Assembly: GCF_030687145.1 (NCBI RefSeq)
Contig: NZ_CP117460.1
Span: 1,736,001 to 1,800,000, forward strand
Direction: 5' to 3'
DNA: 64,000 nt
From: Pseudomonas sp. FP1742
Lineage (GTDB): Bacteria; Pseudomonadota; Gammaproteobacteria; Pseudomonadales; Pseudomonadaceae
Part shown: positions 26,966-35,193 of the stretch, one piece after another
How the letters are laid out: each line of letters begins with the position of its first letter
Position numbering within the stretch: the first letter of the stretch is position 1
Made by a program: the position numbers and the translations under genes
Notes under the pieces: generated by a model
Database searches by the model: none
Told to the model about the DNA's origin: nothing
The model's input: the letters and a program-made list of their open reading frames with translations, nothing else

Positions 26966-29218
26966 ATGAGCTTCGGCGCCGATGAAGAGATCCTTCAGGA
27001 TTTCCTGGTTGAGGCCGGCGAGATTCTAGAGCAACTGTCCGAGCAACTGGTCGAGCTGGAAAGCCGACCTGATGATGCGGACTTGCTCAATGCAATTTTT
27101 CGCGGTTTTCACACTGTAAAAGGGGGCGCCGGCTTCCTCCAGCTCAATGAGCTGGTGGAGTGCTGTCACATCGCCGAGAACGTGTTCGACATCCTGCGCA
27201 AGGGTGAGCGGCGCGTCGACTCGGAACTGATGGACGTGGTTCTCGAAGCGCTGGACGCGGTGAACAGCATGTTCAGCGAAGTCCGCGAACGCAGCCCGAT
27301 CACGGCTGCCACGCCTGAATTGCTCGCGGCGCTGGCCCGTCTGGCCGAGCCGCAAATGGCTGATGAAGCTGCACCTGTCGCTGACGTGGTGCAAGAGCCT
27401 GCCGCCGAAAGTGAATCCGGTGACATCACCGATAACGAATTCGAACAGTTGCTGGACTCGCTGAACGCCGTCAAGGCTCAGGCCGAGGCGCCCGCCGTTG
27501 TTCCAGTGCCGGCGCCGACTGGCGATGCGGCAGCCAGCGACGAAATCACCGACGCCGAGTTCGAGTCGTTGCTCGATCAATTGCACGGCAAAGGCCAGTT
27601 CGCCCCCGATGCCGTGGCCGCCGCGCCTACCGCACCGGCGGCCCCGAAAGCGGCCGGCGACAGCTCCGACATCACCGACGACGAGTTCGAAGCACTGCTC
27701 GACCAGTTGCACGGCAAAGGCACCTTTGCGGTCGATGCTCTGGAATCGGCCATTGCTTCGGTTCCGACCCCGGCTGCGCCAACCGCCGCTGCGGCCGGCA
27801 GCGATCTGATCTCCGATCACGAGTTCGAATCGCTGCTCGACGAATTGCACGGCAAGGGCAAGTTCACTGAAGTGGGCACCGGTTCTGCCGCTTCTTCGGT
27901 AGCGGCCCCGGTTGCCAAGGCTGCGGCGCCAGCGCCCGTGGCCAAAGCGCCCGAGCCAAAAGCCGAAGCGCCGAAGCCTGCCGCCGCTGCTGCACCGGCG
28001 CCTGCTCGCGCCCCGGCCGCACCACCCGCGGAAAAACCGGCCAGTGAAGCCGAGACCACCGTGCGGGTCGATACCGCGCGTCTGGACGAAATCATGAACA
28101 TGGTCGGCGAGTTGGTACTGGTGCGTAACCGCCTGGTCCGGCTGGGCCTCAACAGCGGCGACGAAGCCATGTCCAAGGCCGTGTCGAACCTCGACGTGGT
28201 CACGGCCGACCTGCAAACCGCGGTCATGAAGACCCGGATGCAGCCGATCAAGAAAGTCTTCGGGCGCTTCCCGCGCCTGGTTCGCGACCTGGCTCGCCAG
28301 CTCAAGAAAGAGATCAACCTGGAGCTGGTCGGCGAAGAAACCGACCTCGACAAGAACCTCGTCGAGGCTTTGGCCGACCCGTTGGTCCACTTGGTGCGCA
28401 ACTCGGTCGACCACGGTATCGAAGAGCCGGCTGATCGCGAAGCGATGGGCAAGCCTCGCAGCGGCAAGGTGATTCTGTCCGCTGAACAGGAAGGCGACCA
28501 CATCCTGCTGTCCATCTCCGATGACGGCAAGGGCATGGACGCTGATGTCCTGCGCGGTATCGCCGTGAAAAAAGGTTTGATGGACAAGGATGCGGCGGAC
28601 CGTCTCAGCGAGTCCGATTGCTTCAACCTGATCTTCGCGCCGGGCTTCTCGACCAAGACCGAGATCTCCGACGTGTCCGGTCGTGGCGTGGGCATGGACG
28701 TGGTGAAGACCAAGATCGCCCAGCTCAACGGCACCATCAATATCTACTCGACCAAGGGCAAGGGCTCGAAGATCGTCATCAAGGTCCCGTTGACCCTGGC
28801 GATCATGCCGACGCTGATGGTCATGCTCGGCAACCAGGCGTTCGCGTTCCCGCTGGTGAACGTCAACGAGATCTTCCACCTCGACCTGTCGCGCACCAAC
28901 GTGGTGGACGGCCAGGAAGTGGTGATCGTGCGGGACAAGGCGCTGCCCTTGTTCTACCTCAAGCGCTGGCTGGTCAGCTCCGCCGCTCACGAAGAGCAGC
29001 GCGAAGGCCATGTGGTGATCCTTTCGGTGGGCACTCAGCGAATCGGCTTCGTCGTCGATCAGTTGGTGGGCCAGGAAGAAGTGGTCATCAAGCCATTGGG
29101 CAAAATGCTCCAGGGAACCCCGGGCATGTCCGGCGCCACCATCACCGGTGACGGCCGCATTGCACTGATTCTCGATGTTCCGAGCATGCTCAAGCGTTAC
29201 GCCGCACGGCGTATTTGA
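26966..29218 (+). CDS. cheA: Chemotaxis histidine kinase CheA
   Basis: CheA is the receptor-coupled kinase that phosphorylates CheY and CheB. It has 750 residues. The P1 Hpt domain carries His49 ([13 protein letters not shown]). A central region of about 150-345 is Pro/Ala-rich and holds four copies of a DITDxEFExLLDxLHGKG motif. These are followed by P3 dimerisation ([20 protein letters not shown]), the P4 kinase domain ([14 protein letters not shown] and DDGKGMD) and the P5 CheW-like domain. A typical P2 domain is not evident; the repeats occupy its place. Confidence 0.96.
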   Translation: MSFGADEEILQDFLVEAGEILEQLSEQLVELESRPDDADLLNAIFRGFHTVKGGAGFLQLNELVECCHIAENVFDILRKGERRVDSELMDVVLEALDAVNSMFSEVRERSPITAATPELLAALARLAEPQMADEAAPVADVVQEPAAESESGDITDNEFEQLLDSLNAVKAQAEAPAVVPVPAPTGDAAASDEITDAEFESLLDQLHGKGQFAPDAVAAAPTAPAAPKAAGDSSDITDDEFEALLDQLHGKGTFAVDALESAIASVPTPAAPTAAAAGSDLISDHEFESLLDELHGKGKFTEVGTGSAASSVAAPVAKAAAPAPVAKAPEPKAEAPKPAAAAAPAPARAPAAPPAEKPASEAETTVRVDTARLDEIMNMVGELVLVRNRLVRLGLNSGDEAMSKAVSNLDVVTADLQTAVMKTRMQPIKKVFGRFPRLVRDLARQLKKEINLELVGEETDLDKNLVEALADPLVHLVRNSVDHGIEEPADREAMGKPRSGKVILSAEQEGDHILLSISDDGKGMDADVLRGIAVKKGLMDKDAADRLSESDCFNLIFAPGFSTKTEISDVSGRGVGMDVVKTKIAQLNGTINIYSTKGKGSKIVIKVPLTLAIMPTLMVMLGNQAFAFPLVNVNEIFHLDLSRTNVVDGQEVVIVRDKALPLFYLKRWLVSSAAHEEQREGHVVILSVGTQRIGFVVDQLVGQEEVVIKPLGKMLQGTPGMSGATITGDGRIALILDVPSMLKRYAARRI
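27422..27865 (+). repeat. Four tandem-type acidic motifs inside cheA
   Basis: The motif (D/E)ITDxEFExLLDxLHGKGxF recurs at codons about 153, 192, 235 and 280, spaced 39-45 residues apart by Ala/Pro linkers. Copies two to four share LLDxLHGKG almost exactly; the first reads LLDSLNAVK. The repeats replace the region where enteric CheA has P2, the CheY/CheB-docking domain. Confidence 0.85.
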
Positions 29219-29267
29219 TTCTGGGGGAGCGGGGCGCCAGAGCCTCGCCCCGTCTAACGGAGTGTTT

Positions 29268-30398
29268 ATGGCAGTCAAAGTCCTGGTGGTGGACGATTCG
29301 GGGTTTTTCCGCCGCCGCGTCTCGGAAATTCTTGCAGCGGATTCAAATATCCAGGTCGTCGGTACGGCGACCAACGGAAAAGAGGCGATCGATCAGGCCC
29401 TGGCCCTCAAGCCAGACGTGATCACCATGGACTACGAGATGCCGATGATGGATGGCATCACGGCGGTGCGGCACATCATGCAGCGCTGCCCGACCCCGGT
29501 GTTGATGTTCTCTTCGCTGACCCACGAAGGCGCCCGGGTCACCCTCGATGCGCTGGACGCCGGCGCGGTGGACTTCCTGCCGAAGAATTTCGAAGACATC
29601 TCCCGTAACCCGGAGAAGGTCAAGCAACTGCTGTGCGAGAAGATTCTCAGCATCTCGCGCAGTAACCGTCGTGTCAGCGCCTACACTCCACCGGCACCGG
29701 TTGCTGCGCCAGCCCCGACGCCTGCACCTTCGAGCGTTGGCAGCTACGGCAGCAGCGCGCCTGCGCGTCCGGCACCGGCACCGATTGCGGCGCGCCCCCA
29801 TGCAGCAGCTCCGTCATCTCCTGCGCCGAAACGCAAAGCCTACAAACTGGTCGCCATCGGCACCTCCACCGGTGGCCCGGTTGCACTGCAACGGGTCCTG
29901 ACCCAGTTGCCTGCCAACTTCCCGGCACCGATCGTGTTGATCCAGCACATGCCGGCAGCCTTCACCAAGGCCTTCGCCGAGCGCCTGGACAAGCTGTGCC
30001 GCATCAGCGTCAAGGAAGCCGAGGATGGCGACATCCTGCGTCCGGGCCTGGCGCTGCTGGCACCGGGTGGCAAGCAGATGATGATCGACGGCCGTGGCGC
30101 GGTGAAAATCCTGCCGGGCGACGAGCGTCTGAACTACAAGCCGTGCGTGGACATCACCTTCGGTTCGGCGGCCAAATCCTACGGCGACAAAGTTCTGGCG
30201 GTGGTGCTGACCGGCATGGGCGCTGACGGTCGCGAAGGCGCGCGTCTGCTCAAGCAGGGCGGCAGTGCGATCTGGGCGCAGGATGAAGCCAGCTGCGTGA
30301 TCTACGGCATGCCGATGGCCATCGTCAAAGCCGAGCTCGCGGACGCGGTGTACAGCCTCGACGACATCGGTCGGCATCTGGTTGAGGCTTGCATCTGA
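29268..30398 (+). CDS. cheB: Chemotaxis protein-glutamate methylesterase CheB
   Basis: CheB demethylates and deamidates chemoreceptors when phosphorylated by CheA. It has 376 residues: an N-terminal receiver domain ([11 protein letters not shown]; phosphoacceptor in [11 protein letters not shown]), an unusually long Ala/Pro/Ser linker (about 135-185), and a C-terminal methylesterase with [15 protein letters not shown] and [10 protein letters not shown] forming the Ser-His-Asp triad. The ATG at 29268 begins [10 protein letters not shown]. Its stop shares a base with the motC ATG. Confidence 0.95.
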   Translation: MAVKVLVVDDSGFFRRRVSEILAADSNIQVVGTATNGKEAIDQALALKPDVITMDYEMPMMDGITAVRHIMQRCPTPVLMFSSLTHEGARVTLDALDAGAVDFLPKNFEDISRNPEKVKQLLCEKILSISRSNRRVSAYTPPAPVAAPAPTPAPSSVGSYGSSAPARPAPAPIAARPHAAAPSSPAPKRKAYKLVAIGTSTGGPVALQRVLTQLPANFPAPIVLIQHMPAAFTKAFAERLDKLCRISVKEAEDGDILRPGLALLAPGGKQMMIDGRGAVKILPGDERLNYKPCVDITFGSAAKSYGDKVLAVVLTGMGADGREGARLLKQGGSAIWAQDEASCVIYGMPMAIVKAELADAVYSLDDIGRHLVEACI

Positions 30399-31138
30399 TG
30401 GATGTACTCAGCCTTATCGGGATCATCATGGCGTTTGTCGCCATTATCGGCGGCAACTACCTTGAAGGCGGTCACCTCGGCGCTCTGGCCAACGGCCCGG
30501 CGGCGCTGATCGTACTCGGTGGCACCATCGGTGCCGCGCTGCTGCAATCGCCGATGAGTGCCTTCAAGCGTGCCATGCAGATTCTCGCCTGGATCCTGTT
30601 CCCGCCTCGCGTGGACCTGGCCGGTGGCATCGATCGCGTGGTCAACTGGAGTTTGACCGCCCGCAAGGAAGGTTTGCTCGGCCTGGAAGGGGTGGCCGAC
30701 GCCGAACCCGACAGTTACTCGCGTAAAGGCCTGCAACTGCTGGTGGACGGCGCGGAACCGGAAGCGATCCGCAGCATTCTGGAAGTGGATTTCTACACCC
30801 AGGAAAGCCGCGATATCGAAGCCGCCAAAGTCTTTGAAAGCATGGGCGGCTACGCGCCGACCATCGGTATCATCGGTGCGGTGATGGGCCTGATCCACGT
30901 CATGGGCAACCTGGCCGATCCATCGCAACTGGGCAGCGGCATCGCCGTCGCCTTCGTCGCCACCATTTACGGCGTGGCCAGTGCCAACCTGGTGCTGCTG
31001 CCGATTGCCGCCAAGCTCAAGTCCATCGCGTTGCGACAGTCGCGCTATCGCGAAATGTTGCTGGAAGGGATCCTGTCGATCGCCGAAGGTGAAAACCCTC
31101 GCTCTATTGAGTTGAAGCTTCAGGGCTTTATGGATTGA
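30398..31138 (+). CDS. motC: Flagellar stator protein MotC (MotA family)
   Basis: MotC is the MotA-like proton channel subunit of the second stator pair typical of Pseudomonas. It has 246 residues with four transmembrane segments, two near the N-terminus (LSLIGIIMAFVAIIGGNYL) and two in the C-terminal part (GYAPTIGIIGAVMGLIHVM and GIAVAFVATIYGVASANLVL). The ATG at 30398 overlaps the cheB stop. MotD follows 15 bases later. Confidence 0.95.
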   Translation: MDVLSLIGIIMAFVAIIGGNYLEGGHLGALANGPAALIVLGGTIGAALLQSPMSAFKRAMQILAWILFPPRVDLAGGIDRVVNWSLTARKEGLLGLEGVADAEPDSYSRKGLQLLVDGAEPEAIRSILEVDFYTQESRDIEAAKVFESMGGYAPTIGIIGAVMGLIHVMGNLADPSQLGSGIAVAFVATIYGVASANLVLLPIAAKLKSIALRQSRYREMLLEGILSIAEGENPRSIELKLQGFMD

Positions 31139-31153
31139 TGGGAGACATGGACC

Positions 31154-32047
31154 ATGGCACGTCGCAGGCAACCTGAAGAACATGTGAACCATGAACGTTG
31201 GCTCGTTTCCTACGCCGACTTCATCACTTTGCTGTTCGCGTTCTTCGTGGTGATGTACTCGATCTCGTCGATCAACGAAGGCAAGTACAAGGTCATCTCC
31301 GAGGCGTTGATCGGGGTGTTTACCGACTCCGATCGCGCCCTCAAGCCGATTCCCATCGGTGAAGAGCGACCGCAGACCGTGACCCCGGCCAAGCCATTGG
31401 TCAAGGACAGCGAACAGATCGACGCCGGTATCGCCCAGGCCGCCAACGATCCGCTCAAAAGCATTGCCGATGACATCAGCGCGGCGTTCGGCGACTTGAT
31501 CAGCTCCAATCAGATGACCGTGCGCGGCAATGAGTTGTGGGTCGAGATCGAACTCAATTCCAGCCTGTTGTTCGGCAGCGGCGACGCCATGCCCAGCGAC
31601 ATCGCGTTCAACATCATCGACAAGGTCGCCGCGATCCTCCGGCCATTCGACAACCCGATCCACGTCGAAGGCTTCACCGATGATCAACCGATCCGTACCG
31701 CGCAATACCCGACCAACTGGGAACTGTCCTCGGCCCGTTCGGCAAGCATCGTGCGGATGCTGGCGATGCAGGGTGTGAACCCTGGTCGTCTGGCATCGGT
31801 GGGATACGGCGAGTTCCAGCCGGTGGCCAACAACGCCACCGCCGAAGGTCGCGCGCGTAACCGTCGGGTGGTGCTGGTGGTGTCACGCAATCTCGATGTA
31901 CGTCGCAGTCTCACCGGTACCGGAACGGCCCATGCACAACCGGATGCCGCATTGAAGCGGGCTGGCACACAAACTGCACCTACCCCGGTCAAGTCGCCGG
32001 GACGCGAGAGTGCCGTCAATTCTCCGTCACCCGCATTAATACGTTGA
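31154..32047 (+). CDS. motD: Flagellar stator protein MotD (MotB family)
   Basis: MotD is the peptidoglycan-anchored partner of MotC. It has 297 residues: a basic N-terminus, one transmembrane helix (about 17-40) with the proton-carrying Asp22 in LVSYADFITLLFAFFVVMY, and an OmpA-like domain (IHVEGFTDDQPIRT, NWELSSARSASIVRML, RARNRRVVLVV). The C-terminal tail is Pro/Thr-rich. Confidence 0.95.
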   Translation: MARRRQPEEHVNHERWLVSYADFITLLFAFFVVMYSISSINEGKYKVISEALIGVFTDSDRALKPIPIGEERPQTVTPAKPLVKDSEQIDAGIAQAANDPLKSIADDISAAFGDLISSNQMTVRGNELWVEIELNSSLLFGSGDAMPSDIAFNIIDKVAAILRPFDNPIHVEGFTDDQPIRTAQYPTNWELSSARSASIVRMLAMQGVNPGRLASVGYGEFQPVANNATAEGRARNRRVVLVVSRNLDVRRSLTGTGTAHAQPDAALKRAGTQTAPTPVKSPGRESAVNSPSPALIR

Positions 32048-32090
32048 GCTATTTCTCGGTCGACGTTTTCGACCGGGAGGAACAATCCGA

Positions 32091-32879
32091 ATGAGAGTCT
32101 GGGCAGTTGCCAATCAAAAGGGTGGTGTCGGTAAAACCACTTCCTCCATCGCTTTAGCCGGGTTGCTGGCAGAGGCGGGCAAGCGCGTGGTCGTGGTCGA
32201 TCTCGATCCCCACGGCTCCATGACCAGCTACTTCGGTTACGACCCCGACAGCCTGGAACACAGCAGCTACGACCTGTTCCTGCACAAGGGCAGCGTGCCG
32301 CAAGGCTTGCCCGGTCAGTTGCTGATGCCCACCAGCGACGAACGCATTTCCCTGTTGCCGTCGAGCACCGCGCTGGCCACCCTTGAGCGCCAGTCGCCGG
32401 GCCAGAGTGGTTTGGGCCTGGTGATCGCCAAGAGCCTGGCGCAACTTTGGCAGGATTTCGATTACGCCGTGATCGACAGCCCGCCATTGCTCGGCGTGCT
32501 GATGGTCAATGCCTTGGCGGCCAGCCAGCAGTTGGTGATTCCGGTGCAGACCGAGCACCTGGCGGTCAAAGGTCTGGAACGCATGGTCAACACCTTGGCA
32601 ATGATCAACCGCTCACGCAAACAGGCGCTGCCGTTCAACATCGTGCCGACCCTGTTCGACCGCCGCACCCAGGCTTCTCTCGGCACCCTGCGCGTGCTGC
32701 GCGACAAGTACCCGGAAGAAATCTGGCAAGGCTACATCCCGATCGACACCCGCCTGCGCGACGCGAGTCGGGCGGGGCTGACGCCTTCGCAATTCGACGG
32801 CAAGAGCCGTGGCGTTCTCGCCTACCGCGCACTGCTCAAGCATCTGCTCGCCCAGCAACTTGTTCCGCAGGTGGCTTGA
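32091..32879 (+). CDS. ParA-family ATPase for polar chemotaxis positioning (ParC-like)
   Basis: This is a 262-residue ParA/MinD ATPase with Walker A KGGVGKTTS at about 11-19, Walker A' VVDLDPHGSMTSYFG and Walker B IDSPPLLGVL. No chromosomal parB is adjacent. The next gene encodes a CheW-domain protein, and homologues at this place (called ParC in Vibrio) localise chemotaxis arrays to the flagellated pole. That role is inferred from family and position. Confidence 0.88.
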   Translation: MRVWAVANQKGGVGKTTSSIALAGLLAEAGKRVVVVDLDPHGSMTSYFGYDPDSLEHSSYDLFLHKGSVPQGLPGQLLMPTSDERISLLPSSTALATLERQSPGQSGLGLVIAKSLAQLWQDFDYAVIDSPPLLGVLMVNALAASQQLVIPVQTEHLAVKGLERMVNTLAMINRSRKQALPFNIVPTLFDRRTQASLGTLRVLRDKYPEEIWQGYIPIDTRLRDASRAGLTPSQFDGKSRGVLAYRALLKHLLAQQLVPQVA

Positions 32880-32909
32880 GATGAGCCCGATTCCTACGAT
32901 GGTATTCGC

Positions 32910-33776
32910 ATGACCCGGCCGGTGAAGATCACCTCGCGCCCGCAATTGGCCCTTCAGTCTTATCTGGATGGCTTGCTGCAGGACGCGACCGAAGAGCTGA
33001 TGCCTGAAGTCGAGGCGCTGCCCGAGGTTGTCGAGGCTGAAGCTGCCCTGGACGAGTTCCAGGCGGCGGTGCTCGAAGAGCAGGCGCGCGATGCGCAGAA
33101 GCCGGCAGTGGTCGCGGCCCCCGTTGTTGCGCCAGTGGTGAAGGCACCGGTGGCTGTGATCGAAGCACCGGCACCGATTCTGGCGCCTGTCTCGACCATT
33201 GCACCGCTGCTGCAAGCGTTGGTGCCGCCGGTGGTGGAAGTTCATCTGCCGCCGAGCAACACACCGCCGCCGGTGGAAACCGACGGTCGTCCGGCCTGGG
33301 CGGCCGAGCCGTTCGAATGCCTGTTGTTCGATGTCGCCGGGTTGACCCTGGCGGTGCCGCTGGTGTGCCTGGGCTCGATTTACTCTTTGGCCGGTCACGA
33401 GCTGACGCCGTTGTTCGGTCAGCCGGAATGGTTCCTGGGGATCCTGCCGAGCCAGGCCGGTAACCTGAAAGTGCTGGATACCGCTCGCTGGGTCATGCCG
33501 GACCGCTACCGCGATGATTTCCGCCAGGGCCTGCAATACGTGATTTCGGTTCAGGGCTATGAGTGGGGGCTGGCGGTGCATCAGGTCAGCCGCTCGTTGC
33601 GCCTGGACCCGAATGAAATCAAATGGAGAAGTCACCGGGGTCAGCGGCCATGGCTTGCCGGCACGGTGATTGAACACATGTGCGCCTTGCTCGATGTCGC
33701 CGAACTGGCCGAATTGATCGCCAGCGGCGGGGCGAAGCACATGGGCGGCAGTAAGCCGAGCCACAAACCGACATAA
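32910..33776 (+). CDS. CheW-domain protein ParP-like
   Basis: This is a 288-residue protein with a Val/Ala/Pro-rich N-terminal linker region (about 60-130) and a C-terminal CheW-like domain (about 140-270: CLLFDVAGLTLAVPLVCLGSI, limited here to the start of the fold). It lies between the ParA-like gene and cheW. In Vibrio, ParP ties ParC to CheA arrays, and the gene order here matches that pair. Function is inferred. Confidence 0.85.
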   Translation: MTRPVKITSRPQLALQSYLDGLLQDATEELMPEVEALPEVVEAEAALDEFQAAVLEEQARDAQKPAVVAAPVVAPVVKAPVAVIEAPAPILAPVSTIAPLLQALVPPVVEVHLPPSNTPPPVETDGRPAWAAEPFECLLFDVAGLTLAVPLVCLGSIYSLAGHELTPLFGQPEWFLGILPSQAGNLKVLDTARWVMPDRYRDDFRQGLQYVISVQGYEWGLAVHQVSRSLRLDPNEIKWRSHRGQRPWLAGTVIEHMCALLDVAELAELIASGGAKHMGGSKPSHKPT

Positions 33777-33818
33777 AAAACACGCATCGGCCTTCAAGTG
33801 CCGGTGCACTGAACACAC

Positions 33819-33836
33819 ACCGCCAGGGCGGTTTTT
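33819..33836 (+). terminator. Possible weak intrinsic terminator before cheW
   Basis: ACCGC-CAGG-GCGGT followed by TTTT could form a short 5-base-pair terminator-like hairpin. A second hairpin just upstream pairs GCATCGGC with GCCGGTGC (one mismatch). It lies between the ParP-like gene and cheW, inside an otherwise continuous cluster, so it would be partial or regulatory at most. Confidence 0.35.
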
Positions 33837-33850
33837 CGAGGGGTCTGGGT

Positions 33851-34336
33851 ATGAATGACAAGGCGACGGCGGCAAAAGGTTCCGAAGATCCGATCCTGCA
33901 ATGGGTCACCTTCAAACTGGACAATGAAACCTACGGCATCAACGTGATGCGCGTACAGGAAGTCCTGCGCTACACCGAAATCGCTCCGGTGCCGGGTGCC
34001 CCGAGCTACGTGCTGGGCATCATCAACCTGCGCGGCAACGTGGTCACCGTGATCGACACCCGCCAGCGTTTCGGCCTCGGTACGGTCGATGTCAGCGACA
34101 ACACCCGTATCGTCATCATCGAAGCCGACAAGCAAGTGGTCGGGATCATGGTCGACAGCGTGGCTGAAGTGGTTTATCTGCGTCAGTCGGAAATCGAGAC
34201 CGCGCCGAACGTCGGTAACGAAGAATCCGCCAAGTTCATTCAAGGCGTGTGCAACAAGAACAACGAATTGCTGATCCTGGTCGAGCTGGACAAGATGATG
34301 AGCGAAGAAGAATGGTCGGAACTGGAGAGTATCTGA
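33851..34336 (+). CDS. cheW: Chemotaxis coupling protein CheW
   Basis: CheW links chemoreceptors to CheA. This 161-residue single CheW domain contains WVTFKLDNETYGINVMRVQEV (its first part), PGAPSYVLGIINLRGNVVTVID and VDSVAEVVYL. It is followed with no gap by the DUF2802 gene. Confidence 0.96.
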   Translation: MNDKATAAKGSEDPILQWVTFKLDNETYGINVMRVQEVLRYTEIAPVPGAPSYVLGIINLRGNVVTVIDTRQRFGLGTVDVSDNTRIVIIEADKQVVGIMVDSVAEVVYLRQSEIETAPNVGNEESAKFIQGVCNKNNELLILVELDKMMSEEEWSELESI

Positions 34337-34729
34337 TTGATTCTTGAGGTGGCTGTCATTGTCCTGTTCCTTTTGTGGGCAGGCACGCTGGCGATGTTCC
34401 TGGCGTACATCCGCGCTCAAAGGCAGATCGCCGCACAACAGGCCCAGGGCGATGCGCTGCGTGATCAGCGCATCAAGGACCTGGCCAAGCGCGTCGACGA
34501 CTACCAGAACGGCAACGTGCGCATGGGTGAAGACCTCCACGAACTGCGCGCGGTGGTCGGGCCGTTGCCGGACAAACTGGCGCAGCTGGAGCAGCGTGAT
34601 CCGTCGAGCCTTTCATTCGCCCAGGCCGCGCGTCTGGTGGGGATGGGGGCCAGCGTCGATGAACTGACTCAGTCTTGCGGGTTGACCCAGGCTGAGGCGG
34701 AGTTGATGAGCAAGTTGCACAGAAACTGA
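34337..34729 (+). CDS. DUF2802 membrane-anchored protein
   Basis: This is a 130-residue protein with an N-terminal transmembrane helix (about 3-24, VAVIVLFLLWAGTLAMFLAY), a coiled-coil middle (RQIAAQQAQGDALRDQRIKDL) and a C-terminal helix-turn-helix-like segment (SVDELTQSCGLTQAEAELMSKL). The start is TTG at 34337, directly after the cheW stop. DUF2802 genes follow cheW throughout Pseudomonas; the role is unknown. Confidence 0.85.
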   Translation: MILEVAVIVLFLLWAGTLAMFLAYIRAQRQIAAQQAQGDALRDQRIKDLAKRVDDYQNGNVRMGEDLHELRAVVGPLPDKLAQLEQRDPSSLSFAQAARLVGMGASVDELTQSCGLTQAEAELMSKLHRN

Positions 34730-34755
34730 TTTGTGCAATTGCGTTGAGATCGCTA

Positions 34756-34848
34756 TTCGCGAGCAAGTCCGCTCCCACAGTGGATCGGTGGTGGACACAA
34801 AATGCTTGAACACCACCAACCCTCTGTGGGAGCGGGCTTGCTCGCGAA
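34756..34848. repeat. REP pair, reverse-then-forward orientation
   Basis: The arms at 34756-34780 and 34824-34848 are inverted REP cores, arranged with the GTGGGAG ends facing inward. The spacer contains GGTGGACACAAAATG, nearly the same as in the element at 61492. It closes the chemotaxis gene run and lies between two converging genes. Confidence 0.9.
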
Positions 34849-34863
34849 GGCGTCCTCGAAACC

Positions 34864-35193
34864 TCAGTAATCATCCCCGCGCTCGGTGATATCTTTCTCC
34901 ATCCTCGACGCCTGCGCATCGTGCCCCTCGGGAAACTTGCCCTTCAAATTCCACGCAAACGCAATGATCTCGGCAATCGTGCGATACAACTCCTCGGGAA
35001 TACTCTCGCCCAATTCCATTCGCGCCAGCAGTTTCACCAGTTCGGCGTTCTCATAGATCGGCACTTCGTAATCCCGGGCAATCCGCAGAATTTCTTCAGC
35101 CAGTTCTTCGTCACCTTTGGCCGTGAGGGTAGGGGCGTGGCTGCCGTCGTATTTGAGGGCGATGGCCTGGCGCGGTGCGGTGGATTCGTTCAT
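34864..35193 (-). CDS. Stand-alone FlhB C-terminal domain protein (FlhX/YlqH type)
   Basis: This 109-residue protein aligns by eye to the part of FlhB after its autocleavage site: AIALKYDGSHAPTLTAKG here against AVALKYDPEKGGAPMLIAKG in FlhB, then IPEELYRTIAEIIAFAW against IPGGLYLAVAQVLAYVY. There are no transmembrane segments and no NPTH motif, so it mimics the cleaved FlhB fragment. The ATG at 35193 overlaps the stop of the FliK-like gene by 4 bases, so the two are translationally coupled. A role in export specificity is inferred. Confidence 0.85.
   Translation of the reverse strand: MNESTAPRQAIALKYDGSHAPTLTAKGDEELAEEILRIARDYEVPIYENAELVKLLARMELGESIPEELYRTIAEIIAFAWNLKGKFPEGHDAQASRMEKDITERGDDY

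Noticed and set aside
27026..29374. A 782-codon minus-strand frame opposite cheA
   Set aside because: It mirrors the cheA codon pattern and has no ribosome binding site or recognisable fold.
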